Positions 35,913-45,693 of a stretch of 64,000 nucleotides of DNA are shown here, piece by piece. The notes beneath the pieces were generated by a model. The model was given only the letters and a program-made list of their open reading frames with translations. It was not told the DNA's origin and did no database searches. The stretch is from Sulfurimonas denitrificans DSM 1251. Its GTDB lineage: Bacteria; Campylobacterota; Campylobacteria; Campylobacterales; Sulfurimonadaceae. Every line of letters begins with the position of its first letter. Positions within the stretch are counted from its first letter, which is position 1. Both the position numbers and the translations under genes were made by a program. The DNA lies in contig NC_007575.1 of NCBI RefSeq assembly GCF_000012965.1, forward strand, positions 1,054,001 through 1,118,000, in the 5' to 3' direction.

Positions 35913-36527
35913 TTGAATTTACAATTTAATGAAGATCAACTTGACGCACTAAGAGAGTTTATGAATGTCTCTATAGGTGCTGCTACAGCTAGTATGGCAA
36001 ATCTGCTAAATGCTTTTGGAACAATGCATATTCCTAAAATTGAAGTTTGTAACAGTGATGAACTTGCAGTTAAAATTCAAGAATCTATAGATATAAGGTC
36101 TATGTATTTTGTAACAAAGCAGCTCTTTACTGGCAAGTTTGGCGGAGAGTGTATGTTTGTTATAAGTGAAGACTCATCAATCAATCTTGGAAGACATCTC
36201 TACTCTATAGAAAATCCATCTTTTGATGATATAAATGATGCGGTTATAGAACTTACAAATATACTAACTTCTACAATTGTTAGCAGATTGACACAAGAGT
36301 TAAATACTCAGGTGCAGTTTTTTGTTCCATCACTACAATTTTTAGACCCATCTTCTATAGTAGATGAAGAAGATGTTGCAGAGTATTCAAAGATTATTAT
36401 AATTAGTACAATTTTAGATTTTCAAGATCAACAGATTATAGGCAATATTTATATTCTTACAAAAGATGAAGCGATAGAGAGTTTAAAAGTTTTGATTGAT
36501 AAAAAGATAGAAGAGATTTACGGATGA
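35913..36527 (+). CDS. CheC-like CheY-P phosphatase
   Basis: A 204-residue protein with two copies of the CheC active-site pattern E-x2-N: 'LREFMNVSIGAATASMANLL' near the start and 'NDAVIELTNILTSTIVSRL' near 110. Two sites favour CheC over single-site CheX. Such enzymes dephosphorylate CheY-like regulators, and a receiver gene lies 11 bases upstream. The start is TTG at 35913. The last bases overlap the next gene by 4. Confidence 0.8.
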   Translation: MNLQFNEDQLDALREFMNVSIGAATASMANLLNAFGTMHIPKIEVCNSDELAVKIQESIDIRSMYFVTKQLFTGKFGGECMFVISEDSSINLGRHLYSIENPSFDDINDAVIELTNILTSTIVSRLTQELNTQVQFFVPSLQFLDPSSIVDEEDVAEYSKIIIISTILDFQDQQIIGNIYILTKDEAIESLKVLIDKKIEEIYG

Positions 36528-37807
36528 TAGAGATTAGATATCCTGATGTATTGTTAGACTCACTAGAAAATGGGCATATGATTATTGATGAACATTTTGT
36601 AGTAAGTTATTGGAATAGATGGCTTGCTATAAATACACAAATAAACAAAGAAGATATTTTAGGCAAAAATTTACAAGAGTTTTATCCAGATATAAATTAT
36701 AAAGTCCTTTATAGAAAAATAAAAACTGCATTAACAATTGGTACACCTACATTTTATGATACAAATAGCAGTAAAAAATTTATATCTATAAATCGTAATA
36801 AAGTAACCACGTCTTCGCTTAAACTCATGCAACAACAAGTAACTATCTCTCCTTATATTATCTCAGAGAGCAGAGTAATGATCTCCATTTATGATATTAG
36901 TGAGCTTTTTGAAGCAAAATTATTGATAAAAAAAGAGATGAATAAAGTCAATAAACTAAACGAAAAATTAGAAGCTGATAGAGACATAATTGATAAAAAT
37001 ATTATGGTTATGAAAACTTCTGCAAATGGATTTATAAAAGATGTAAGTAGTTTCTTTTGCGACTCTTTTAACATTAGTAAAGATGAACTTATAGGTAAAA
37101 ATGTATCTATTTTTAAATCAGATGATATATCTGATATTGTTTATAGAAATCTTATAGAAACTCTCAAAAATAAGAAACCTTGGAATGGCGAGCTTAAGTA
37201 CAAAACATCAAAAAATCAAGAGAAGTGGTTGCAGTCAAGAGTAGTGCCGATTTTAGATCTACATGGAGAGGTGCATGAACTTAATGCTGTTTATCATGAT
37301 ATAACAAATGAGAAGCTCCTTGCCGAGCTCTACATAACAGACTCTCTTACAAAACTATACAATCGTGCCTATTTTGATGAAACTATAAATATGATTGTCA
37401 AACATCAAAGAAAAGCAGATAGCGATTTTATTTTAGTACTTGTAGATATAGACCATTTCAAACTCATTAATGACACTTATGGCCATCAAGTTGGAGATGA
37501 AGTGCTTGTAGCAATAGCAAAAACACTCAAAGGTTCACTAAGAGATAACGACCTTATTGCAAGATGGGGTGGAGAAGAGTTTGTAATAATGTTAAAAAAT
37601 ATAACCCTTAATGAAGCGAAAACGATTATTGAAAAGGTTAGAGTAAATATACAAAACTCAATTATTAGAGATAATATAAAAGTTACAGCATCTTTTGGTT
37701 TAACAAAATATATTATTAACGAAGATTCAAAAGAGATATTTAAAAGAGCTGATGATGCCCTATATGAAGCAAAAAAAGATGGTAGAAATAGAGTGGTTGT
37801 AAGGTAA
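36524..37807 (+). CDS. PAS-PAS-GGDEF diguanylate cyclase
   Basis: Makes c-di-GMP. The 427 residues hold an N-terminal PAS domain ('NGHMIIDEHFVVSYWNRW', about 13-120), a coiled-coil linker (125-155), a second PAS/PAC (about 160-270) and a GGDEF domain with 'DSLTKLYNRAYFDE', 'ILVLVDIDHFKLINDTYGHQ' and the active-site loop 'RWGGEEFVIML'. No membrane segment, so cytosolic. It overlaps the CheC-like gene by 4 bases, making a three-gene signalling operon. Confidence 0.93.
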   Translation: MIEIRYPDVLLDSLENGHMIIDEHFVVSYWNRWLAINTQINKEDILGKNLQEFYPDINYKVLYRKIKTALTIGTPTFYDTNSSKKFISINRNKVTTSSLKLMQQQVTISPYIISESRVMISIYDISELFEAKLLIKKEMNKVNKLNEKLEADRDIIDKNIMVMKTSANGFIKDVSSFFCDSFNISKDELIGKNVSIFKSDDISDIVYRNLIETLKNKKPWNGELKYKTSKNQEKWLQSRVVPILDLHGEVHELNAVYHDITNEKLLAELYITDSLTKLYNRAYFDETINMIVKHQRKADSDFILVLVDIDHFKLINDTYGHQVGDEVLVAIAKTLKGSLRDNDLIARWGGEEFVIMLKNITLNEAKTIIEKVRVNIQNSIIRDNIKVTASFGLTKYIINEDSKEIFKRADDALYEAKKDGRNRVVVR

Positions 37808-37864
37808 CGATAGGCTGGCTTTAGGAGTTTTGGATATTTGTTAAAACTTATACAGATAAGAACA

Positions 37865-37948
37865 TGGTACCAGTGGGCGGACTCGAACCGCCACATATTT
37901 CTATACCTGATTTTGAATCAGGCGTGTCTACCATTTCACCACACTGGC
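37865..37948 (-). tRNA. tRNA-Leu (anticodon CAA)
   Basis: Read leftward, the 84-nt cloverleaf has acceptor stem GCCAGTG/CACTGGT (first pair G-U), the anticodon stem CCTGA/TCAGG with loop TTCAAAA, a long class II variable arm, the T-loop GGTTCGAGTCC and an encoded CCA. The class II arm and CAA anticodon give leucine. Confidence 0.96.
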
Positions 37949-38032
37949 TTTAAGCGAAATAATAGTGGTTTATAGCTTAAAAGATTGTGAAGTGGAGTCA
38001 AAGTTTTTTTTCTTTAGTCGATATAGAGTATA

Positions 38033-38048
38033 TGGAACTTATGTTGCT
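38033..38048 (+). promoter_or_regulatory. Sigma-54 promoter of flgL
   Basis: TGGAACTTATGTTGCT has GG and GC exactly 10 bases apart, as in -24/-12 promoters (TGGCAC-N5-TTGC). It ends 48 bases before the flgL start. RpoN control of flagellar hook-associated genes is known in this lineage. Confidence 0.75.
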
Positions 38049-38095
38049 TTATGATAAGGTAGTTAGTTGAGTTCAGTAGAATTGGAGGTCTTGAT

Positions 38096-40201
38096 ATGAG
38101 AGTCACTGGTAACATGTATTATAAAAATGTATTTGGTGAGAGTAATTCACGTTTGAGTCAGAGTCTTTTTGATGTAAATAAGCAGATAGCCTCTGGTCTT
38201 AAAATCCAATATGCCCAAGAGGATATAAGGGCTTTTACTGAAACTATGAGACTTGATAATGAAATAACAACTCTAGACCAGAGTAAAAAAAGTACAGTTA
38301 GTGCTATGAAATTTTCAAATCAGACAGATTCCGTTTTAAATGAATTTGCACTATCTATGGATCGTGCCAGAGTACTTCTGGTTAAGGCTTCAAATAGTGG
38401 TGTAAATAGTGAAGCATCGCTAGATGCTATTGCATATGAGTTAAGAGGTTTAGAGACGCACTTTAAGAGTTTGGCAAATACTTCTATAAACGGACAATAT
38501 CTATTTTCAGGCTCTGCAATTGACACAAAACCGATTGCTGATGATGGAACCTATAATGGAAATGATGCAATCTTAAAAGCATTTACAGGTTCTGGAACAT
38601 CACAACAGTATAACATTAGCGGTCAAGAGCTATTTTTTGGTGAAAAGCAATCAACAAGAAGAGAGATAACAACAAATGTTATTCAATTAAATTTAAGTTC
38701 AAAATACCCAGATTTTACAGATGCAGCGGTAGAAGGTGATACAAAATATCTAAAAAGTAGTGATACCATTAGAGATTTGATGGGTGATACAGACAACTTT
38801 ATTGATGTTGGTACTAATAAACACTTTTTTTACATAACTGGAACTAAAAGCAATGGTAGCTCTTTTAAAGAAAAACTTCCAATGTCTGATGATGAAAAAA
38901 TTAGTGATTTGCTTAAAAAGATTGGAGATATGTATGGAAATACACCTGGAGTTGATGTTGTAAATGTAAGCATGAACCCAAGTGGACAAATAATTATTGA
39001 AGATAAAATAAGAGGCTCTTCTAGTATAGAGTTTCACATGGTTGGTGCAACCGATTTTAGTGGTGGTGCTGCTGCAAATGTTACAAACATAGATGATTTA
39101 GGTGTAGGTGAGACAAGTTTTAATAGCATTATTTTAGGTTCTTCAACTGCAACTAATCCAAATCTACATGTTAAAGAGTTTCTTAAATCTTCTATGACAT
39201 CTGCTGATAATGTTGCTGCTACAAATATTATAGAGGGTACCCTTTATGATAGAGTGGAATTTAATAAAAGTGGTTCAAAGTTGTCATCTAACAGTTCTCA
39301 AATTATAAAAGGGAGTAATGCTTTTGCAACATTATCTACAAAACTATCTGAAGTTGCTGACTTAACTCAAGGCACTTCTGGAACATTGGATGGAACTTCT
39401 TTTGTTCTTGAGGGCATGGATGTAAATGGAACTCCATACAGTGCGCAGATTGATTTAGCAACTGCGGGTTCAACTTTTACAGTTGGCGGTAACACATATA
39501 ATATCTTTAATATGGGATCACCACGAGTAAACGCAAAAGCTGATGAAGTGACATATAAACAACTTAGTGATGTTATAAATATGGTTGTAACTGGAAATCT
39601 TCCAGCAACTTTTCCTGGTACATCTTCAGAGTATGATACTGCGATAAAAGACGCAGATTTAAGAGGAAGAACATTTTTAACTAATGATGGAAAATTAGGG
39701 TTTGAAGAGATAAATGCAAGCAACACAAAAGCAACAATCGCTCTTTATGACTCAAACAGTGGTGATTTTAGCGTTGGTGCGGATGCTTCTGTTATGACAT
39801 TTAATAGTAATAATGCTCTAACGGTGCGCGATCCAAAAACAGATTTCTTTAAAACATTAAATGATGTTATAAATGCAGTTGAGAACTATAAACTTTATCC
39901 AGATAGTAACTCAGGAGATGCAAGAAGTATAGGAATTGAAAACGCTATTGCAATGATAGATGAATTGCATGAACATGTAACTAGATCGCACTCACAAGTA
40001 GGTGCTCAAACAAATGCTCTTAGTAAATCATTGGAGAGAGTTGAAATGTTAAAGATGAGTTCTATGACTCTTAGATCATCTGTAATAGATACAGATATGG
40101 CAGAAGCTCACTTGACCTTGGCACAGTTAAACACTAACTATCAAGCAATGCTATCTACAGTTGGTAAAATTTCTAAGTTAAGCTTGGTGAACTACCTCTA
40201 A
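38096..40201 (+). CDS. flgL: Flagellar hook-associated protein 3, FlgL
   Basis: Junction protein between hook and filament. The N-terminal flagellin-type helix region ('MYYKNVFGESNSRLSQSLFD', 'QIASGLKIQYAQED', 'SINGQYLFSGSA') and C-terminal helices ('VGAQTNALSKSLERVEML', 'DMAEAHLTLAQLNTNYQAML') bracket a large central insert. The 701 residues are about twice the E. coli length, as in Campylobacter. The ATG follows GGAGG and a sigma-54 promoter. Confidence 0.93.
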   Translation: MRVTGNMYYKNVFGESNSRLSQSLFDVNKQIASGLKIQYAQEDIRAFTETMRLDNEITTLDQSKKSTVSAMKFSNQTDSVLNEFALSMDRARVLLVKASNSGVNSEASLDAIAYELRGLETHFKSLANTSINGQYLFSGSAIDTKPIADDGTYNGNDAILKAFTGSGTSQQYNISGQELFFGEKQSTRREITTNVIQLNLSSKYPDFTDAAVEGDTKYLKSSDTIRDLMGDTDNFIDVGTNKHFFYITGTKSNGSSFKEKLPMSDDEKISDLLKKIGDMYGNTPGVDVVNVSMNPSGQIIIEDKIRGSSSIEFHMVGATDFSGGAAANVTNIDDLGVGETSFNSIILGSSTATNPNLHVKEFLKSSMTSADNVAATNIIEGTLYDRVEFNKSGSKLSSNSSQIIKGSNAFATLSTKLSEVADLTQGTSGTLDGTSFVLEGMDVNGTPYSAQIDLATAGSTFTVGGNTYNIFNMGSPRVNAKADEVTYKQLSDVINMVVTGNLPATFPGTSSEYDTAIKDADLRGRTFLTNDGKLGFEEINASNTKATIALYDSNSGDFSVGADASVMTFNSNNALTVRDPKTDFFKTLNDVINAVENYKLYPDSNSGDARSIGIENAIAMIDELHEHVTRSHSQVGAQTNALSKSLERVEMLKMSSMTLRSSVIDTDMAEAHLTLAQLNTNYQAMLSTVGKISKLSLVNYL

Positions 40202-40286
40202 AAATAGCCTTTATGGAACACTTTTAGCTATAATTTCTTTTTTATTTTACATTTATAATATTTATGATTAAAAAGGAAGTTTTGGT

Positions 40287-42506
40287 TTGAAAGATACTCT
40301 ATTTATACTCTGTTTTGGGCTACTTACATATCTTGGATTCGCTACAATTTTTGGAGACACTGCTTTAATGGGAAGTTATGGCGCTGTTTTTGCGCAATAC
40401 AATCACAAATATTTTGGTTATATCTCTTACATGTATATATTTGCTTCTTTAATTCCACTCTATATTTTTTATAAACAAAGCAGTATTAACAGTAGAGTTG
40501 TGGAGTTAAGCGTGGCTTCTGTTTTGGTATTTTTTGCTCTTTTACTTGCTCAAGCATTGCTTATAACTAATGAGTTAAGAGGCGAAGTTGTTGCTGGATT
40601 TGTTAATTTTTTATCTCCATTCATTGGTCTTTTTGGTCTTTGGACTCTTTGGTTTATAATTGCGATTTTATCTATGGTTATCATTTTTGATAGAAGCGCT
40701 CATGAGATGGTTGATGTACTATATGCTAAGCTTAAAAAATCAGGTATCAAGAGAGAAGATAAAGGTATAAAAAAAAGCTTTGAAGCTAAATCTAAGAGCA
40801 ACAGTATTGCTAAAGTATATGCAAATTTCAACAAAGAGCAAAAAGAACAAGAGAGTTCGCAAGATTATACTCAAGATGTTGTTGAGATAAAAGTTGAACC
40901 AGAGATAGAAGTTGAGCTAGAAATAGATCAACCAGCATATCTTAGAAAAGAGCAACCAAAAGTTGCACAAGAGAGCAAGAAAGTAAAAGAGCACAATATT
41001 TTAGAACTTGTTCATGAGATAAAAGAGCAAAAAAATACTATAGTTGTAGAAGAGCTAGAGGAGAATGCCAAGCTTTTAGCAACGATAGAAAAAGGAAGTG
41101 TTGAAAAACCAAAGAACTTTAAACTTCCATCTATTGAGTTTCTACAAAAACCAAACAACAAAGCACATAGCGTAGATGAGAGCGAACTAGATGGGAAGAT
41201 AAAATTTCTTATAGAAAAGTTAGCTCACTTTAAAATAGATGGCGATGTCGTAAGAACTTATGCTGGACCAGTAGTATCAACCTTTGAGTTTAAACCTGCT
41301 GCAAATGTAAAAGTTTCAAGAATCTTAAATCTTCAAGATGACTTAGCTATGGCACTAAGTGCTGAAACTATTCGTATTCAAGCACCAATCCCAGGAAAAG
41401 ATGTTGTAGGTATTGAGATTCCAAACGAAAAGATTGATACTATCTACTTACGAGAACTGATTGATAGTAAACTGTTTCAAGAATCATCTTCTCCTCTTAC
41501 TATCGTTTTGGGTAAAGACATAGTTGGTAAACCCTTTATAACAGACCTCAAAAAGCTTCCGCATCTTCTTATAGCTGGAACAACGGGAAGTGGTAAGAGT
41601 GTCGGTATAAATGCGATGATACTCTCTCTCTTATATAAAAATTCGCCAGACCAGCTTAGGCTTCTTATGATAGACCCAAAGATGCTAGAGTTCTCTATCT
41701 ATAATGATATTCCGCATCTATTAACTCCAGTCATCACAAAAGCAAAACAGGCTATTGTAGCACTCAATAACATGGTTCATGAGATGGAGAGACGCTACGC
41801 TTTAATGAGTGAGAACAGAACAAAAAATATAGAGAGCTACAATGAAAAGGTAAAAAAAGAGGGTGGAGAGCATCTTCCCTACATAGTTGTTATCATAGAT
41901 GAATTGGCAGATTTGATGATGACAAGCGGTAAAGATGTAGAAATATCCATAGCAAGACTTGCTCAAATGGCAAGAGCTTCAGGGATTCACTTAGTTGTAG
42001 CAACGCAAAGACCATCGGTTGATGTCGTAACTGGGCTAATTAAAGCAAATCTTCCATCTCGTATATCTTACAGAGTAGGGCAGAAGGTTGATAGTAAAAT
42101 CATACTAGACCAACAAGGTGCGGAGTCACTCTTAGGAAAAGGCGATATGCTCTTTACTCCTCCAGGTTCCACTGGTTTAGTGCGTCTTCATGCACCGTGG
42201 AGTACTGAAGAGGAGATAGAGAAGATTGTTGATTTTATAAAATCACAAAGAGCACCAAACTACGATAAAAGTTTTTTAATTGAAGAAAATGAAAACAGCT
42301 ACTCATCAAATGAGAGTTATGAAGAGCTTGACCCAATGTTTGATGAAGCTAAAAATGTAGTACTGAGTGATAGAAAAACATCCATCTCATATCTTCAAAG
42401 AAAACTACAAATCGGCTACAACAAATCTGCAAGATTGATTGAACAGCTTGAAAATGAGGGTATCTTATCTGCACCAAACTCAAAAGGGATGCGTGATATT
42501 TTATAA
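40287..42506 (+). CDS. ftsK: DNA translocase FtsK
   Basis: Moves chromosome termini during division. The 739 residues have four membrane helices in the first 145, an acidic/Lys-rich linker, and a motor with 'PHLLIAGTTGSGKSVGINAM' (Walker A, about residue 433), 'LLMIDPKMLEF', 'YIVVIIDELADLMM' and 'LVVATQRPSVDVVTG'. A winged-helix gamma domain is at the end ('ISYLQRKLQIGYNKSARLIE'). Start is TTG at 40287. Confidence 0.95.
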   Translation: MKDTLFILCFGLLTYLGFATIFGDTALMGSYGAVFAQYNHKYFGYISYMYIFASLIPLYIFYKQSSINSRVVELSVASVLVFFALLLAQALLITNELRGEVVAGFVNFLSPFIGLFGLWTLWFIIAILSMVIIFDRSAHEMVDVLYAKLKKSGIKREDKGIKKSFEAKSKSNSIAKVYANFNKEQKEQESSQDYTQDVVEIKVEPEIEVELEIDQPAYLRKEQPKVAQESKKVKEHNILELVHEIKEQKNTIVVEELEENAKLLATIEKGSVEKPKNFKLPSIEFLQKPNNKAHSVDESELDGKIKFLIEKLAHFKIDGDVVRTYAGPVVSTFEFKPAANVKVSRILNLQDDLAMALSAETIRIQAPIPGKDVVGIEIPNEKIDTIYLRELIDSKLFQESSSPLTIVLGKDIVGKPFITDLKKLPHLLIAGTTGSGKSVGINAMILSLLYKNSPDQLRLLMIDPKMLEFSIYNDIPHLLTPVITKAKQAIVALNNMVHEMERRYALMSENRTKNIESYNEKVKKEGGEHLPYIVVIIDELADLMMTSGKDVEISIARLAQMARASGIHLVVATQRPSVDVVTGLIKANLPSRISYRVGQKVDSKIILDQQGAESLLGKGDMLFTPPGSTGLVRLHAPWSTEEEIEKIVDFIKSQRAPNYDKSFLIEENENSYSSNESYEELDPMFDEAKNVVLSDRKTSISYLQRKLQIGYNKSARLIEQLENEGILSAPNSKGMRDIL

Positions 42507-42898
42507 TGACAAAAATACATTTTGTCTTTACAAAACACCAAAACTCTTTTAGTGTACATGTAAAAAATTTAGAACTACTTTTGGTTGAACAGATAAAAGA
42601 GATAGAAACTTTTGTGGAGCTAAGAAGGGGTTTTTTTGATTTTAACACATACACTTTTTCAATTAAAAAAAGAGTTGAGTTTATAGAGTTCAAAGCTCTT
42701 GTGGAGACAATTTTTACTGATTCATTTTGTGAAGAGGTAGTTTTAAAAATTCCACAAAAAAATAGAGTTGAATATGGAAAATATAAAGGGATGATCTACT
42801 GCGATTTACCAGATGTGTATCTTCTATGGCTAAAAAGTAACTATCATGGAAAAGATAGAGAGATTATTGAGGCAGAATTAAAATCAAGAGATTTATAA
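42506..42898 (+). CDS. Small protein with DUF3820-like C-terminus
   Basis: A 130-residue cytoplasmic protein whose start overlaps the ftsK stop (TAATG), so it is translationally coupled. The C-terminal 45 residues ('VEYGKYKGMIYCDLPDVYLL', 'WLKSN') resemble the DUF3820 pattern of GKYKG followed by a P-x-Y-L-x-W block. The N-terminal part is not recognised. Function unknown; the tight link with ftsK is the only clue. Confidence 0.7.
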   Translation: MTKIHFVFTKHQNSFSVHVKNLELLLVEQIKEIETFVELRRGFFDFNTYTFSIKKRVEFIEFKALVETIFTDSFCEEVVLKIPQKNRVEYGKYKGMIYCDLPDVYLLWLKSNYHGKDREIIEAELKSRDL

Positions 42899-42899
42899 A

Positions 42900-42956
42900 G
42901 TTACCATATGAAACATATTTTAAATAAAATATAGAGAATTTGTTTACTATGGTAAC
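42900..42956. promoter_or_regulatory. Inverted repeat in the acnB promoter
   Basis: GTTACCATA (42900-42908) and TATGGTAAC (42948-42956) are perfect 9-base inverted arms 39 bases apart, in the 120-base leader of acnB. Spacing suggests two operator half-regions or a loop rather than a terminator. Confidence 0.45.
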
Positions 42957-43018
42957 ACTATGTTTTTTGTGTTTCTTTATTTAGTTACAATCTTACTAAA
43001 TTTTAAAACAGAGGAATA

Positions 43019-45568
43019 ATGATGTCATTTATTGAAGATTATAAAGCACATATAGCAGAAAGAGAAACCCTTGGAGTTCCACCACTACCATTAAATGCTG
43101 AGCAAACTGTTGCTTTAGTAGAGATGATAAAAGATAAAGTGGGCGATATGGCTCAAAATGTAGATCTTCTTACAAATCGTGTATCACCAGGTGTTGATGA
43201 CGCTGCGTATGTAAAAGCTGCATTTTTAAATGATATAGCTTCAGAGAAGATTAGCATACCTGCAATATCTCCTGCTCGTGCTGTGGAGATGATGGGAATG
43301 ATGCTTGGCGGATATAATGTCAAACCTATGGTTGATGCACTTACTTCCAAAAGCAGTGAAGTAGTAGATGCAGCTAAAGAGGCACTAAAACACACTCTTC
43401 TTGTTTACGATGCTTTTAATGACGTAGAAGAACTTTATAAAGCTGGAAATACTCATGCGGCTGAAGTTATAAAATCATGGGCAGATGCTGAGTGGTTTAC
43501 ATCAAGACCAGCATTAGCAGAAAAAATGACCCTAAGTGTATTTAAAGTAGCTGGAGAGACAAATACGGATGACCTCTCACCAGCTTCTGAAGCGTTTACT
43601 CGTTCAGATATTCCACTACATGCAAACTCTATGCTTGTTGCTAAGATGGATAATCCTATCGAGACTATTAAAAAGCTAAAAGAAAAAGGCAATCCAATCG
43701 CTTATGTTGGTGATGTTGTTGGAACTGGAAGCTCAAGAAAATCTGGTGTAAACTCTGTTCAGTGGCACATGGGTGAAGATATCCCAGGTGTTCCAAACAA
43801 GCGCACTGGCGGTGTTGTTCTTGGAAGCATTATCGCTCCAATCTTCTTTGCTACATGTGAAGATTCAGGCGCATTGCCACTTGAGCTTGATGTATCTGAA
43901 ATGGAAACAGGCGATGTAATTACTATCTATCCATACAAGGGTGAAGCTCACAAAGATGGCAAATGTATTGCAACTTTTAAACTAAATCCTAACACTATTA
44001 CTGATGAAGTACGTGCTGGTGGACGTATTCCGTTGATTATCGGTCGTGGCTTAACTTCTAAAGCTCGTGGTGTTCTTGGTCTTGGTGCATCTGATAAATT
44101 CTTAACGGCTGAACAGCCAGCTGATAGCGGTAAAGGTTATACTCTAGCTCAAAAGATGGTTGGTCGCGCATGTGGCATGAGCGGTGTTCGCCCAGGAATG
44201 TACGTAGAGCCTGAAACATCTACAGTTGGTTCTCAAGATACAACAGGACCAATGACAAGAGATGAGATAGTAGAACTTGCGGCTCTTGGCTTCTCTGCTG
44301 ATTTAGTTATGCAGTCATTTTGTCACACAGCAGCGTATCCTAAGCCATCAGACATTGTAATGCACCACACGTTACCAGATTTTATCTCTAAGCGTTCAGG
44401 TGTTGCTCTTCGTCCAGGTGATGGAGTTATTCACTCTTGGTTAAACAGAATGGTTCTTCCTGATACTGTTGGAACTGGTGCTGATAGCCATACACGTTTC
44501 CCAATTGGTATATCTTTCCCTGGTGGTTCAGGAATAGTTGCATTTGCTGGTGTAACAGGCTCTATGCCTTTAACTATGCCAGAATCTGTTCTTGTTCGCT
44601 TTAAAGGTGAACTACAACCTGGTATAACTCTTCGTGACCTAGTAAATGCTATTCCTCATCAAGCGATAAAAGAGGGTCTTTTAACTGTTGAGAAAAAGGG
44701 TAAGAAAAACATATTTGCTGGTCGTATCATGGAGATAGAAGGTATGCCTGATATGAAGTGTGAACAAGCTTTTGAACTCTCAGATGCATCTGCTGAGAGA
44801 AGCGCAGCTGCATGTACAGTTTTACTAAATGAAGAGCCAGTAATTGAGTACCTAAAATCAAATGTAACTCTTTTAGAGTCTATGATTGAAGCTGGATATG
44901 AGGACAAACGTACAATTAAGCGTCGTATAGACAAGATGAAAGAGTGGCTAGCATCTCCATCACTTATGAAGCCAGATGCTGATGCAGAGTACGCAGCAGT
45001 AATCGAGATAGATTTGAACACTATTACAGAACCTATTTTAGCTTGTCCAAATGATCCAGATGATGTTGCAACACTAAGTGAAGTTCTTGCATCTTCTCGT
45101 CCTACTAAAATTGATGAAGTATTTGTTGGTTCATGTATGACAAATATCGGTCACTATCGTGCTTTAGGCGAAGTTTTAAAAGGTGAAGGCAAAGTTCCAA
45201 CAACTCTTTGGGTTTGTCCTCCAACAAAAATGGATGAAAAACAGCTGACTGAAGATGGTTATTATGTAACTTTTGGTGAAGCTGGTGCTAGAACTGAGAT
45301 TCCAGGATGTTCACTATGTATGGGAAATCAAGCAAGAGTTGCTGATGATGCGGTTGTATTTTCAACTTCAACTCGTAACTTTGATAACCGTTTAGGAAAA
45401 GGCGCTCAAGTTTATCTTGGTTCTGCTGAGTTAGCTGCAGTGTGCTCTATACTTGGACGTATTCCAACTAAAGCTGAGTACTTAGAAAAAACTAAAAAAA
45501 TCATTGGTAAAGAGAGTGAGATATACAAATATCTTAACTTTAATCTTATTAAAGACTATAAACTCTAA
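43019..45568 (+). CDS. acnB: Aconitate hydratase B
   Basis: Citrate-isocitrate isomerase of the TCA cycle. The 849 residues follow AcnB order: HEAT-like start, swivel domain early ('[18 protein letters not shown]'), then the catalytic core with '[17 protein letters not shown]', '[15 protein letters not shown]' and '[13 protein letters not shown]', which supply the 4Fe-4S Cys ligands. Start ATGATG follows GAGGA. It is a monocistronic unit between an inverted repeat and a strong hairpin. Confidence 0.97.
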   Translation: MMSFIEDYKAHIAERETLGVPPLPLNAEQTVALVEMIKDKVGDMAQNVDLLTNRVSPGVDDAAYVKAAFLNDIASEKISIPAISPARAVEMMGMMLGGYNVKPMVDALTSKSSEVVDAAKEALKHTLLVYDAFNDVEELYKAGNTHAAEVIKSWADAEWFTSRPALAEKMTLSVFKVAGETNTDDLSPASEAFTRSDIPLHANSMLVAKMDNPIETIKKLKEKGNPIAYVGDVVGTGSSRKSGVNSVQWHMGEDIPGVPNKRTGGVVLGSIIAPIFFATCEDSGALPLELDVSEMETGDVITIYPYKGEAHKDGKCIATFKLNPNTITDEVRAGGRIPLIIGRGLTSKARGVLGLGASDKFLTAEQPADSGKGYTLAQKMVGRACGMSGVRPGMYVEPETSTVGSQDTTGPMTRDEIVELAALGFSADLVMQSFCHTAAYPKPSDIVMHHTLPDFISKRSGVALRPGDGVIHSWLNRMVLPDTVGTGADSHTRFPIGISFPGGSGIVAFAGVTGSMPLTMPESVLVRFKGELQPGITLRDLVNAIPHQAIKEGLLTVEKKGKKNIFAGRIMEIEGMPDMKCEQAFELSDASAERSAAACTVLLNEEPVIEYLKSNVTLLESMIEAGYEDKRTIKRRIDKMKEWLASPSLMKPDADAEYAAVIEIDLNTITEPILACPNDPDDVATLSEVLASSRPTKIDEVFVGSCMTNIGHYRALGEVLKGEGKVPTTLWVCPPTKMDEKQLTEDGYYVTFGEAGARTEIPGCSLCMGNQARVADDAVVFSTSTRNFDNRLGKGAQVYLGSAELAAVCSILGRIPTKAEYLEKTKKIIGKESEIYKYLNFNLIKDYKL

Positions 45569-45574
45569 TTATCC

Positions 45575-45599
45575 TAGCGCAGAATTTTTTTCTGCGCTA
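45575..45599 (+). terminator. Hairpin after acnB
   Basis: TAGCGCAGAA and TTCTGCGCTA form a perfect 10-bp stem with a 5-base T loop, starting 7 bases after the stop. There is no T-run after it, but its position supports termination or mRNA 3'-end protection. Confidence 0.6.
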
Positions 45600-45693
45600 C
45601 TCACACAAAAAAATCTCCCACTAATAACAGCAGTTTTTTTATCTTATTTTGTTAAAATATTTAAAAAAAATTAATATATCAGGTTTAAAAAAA

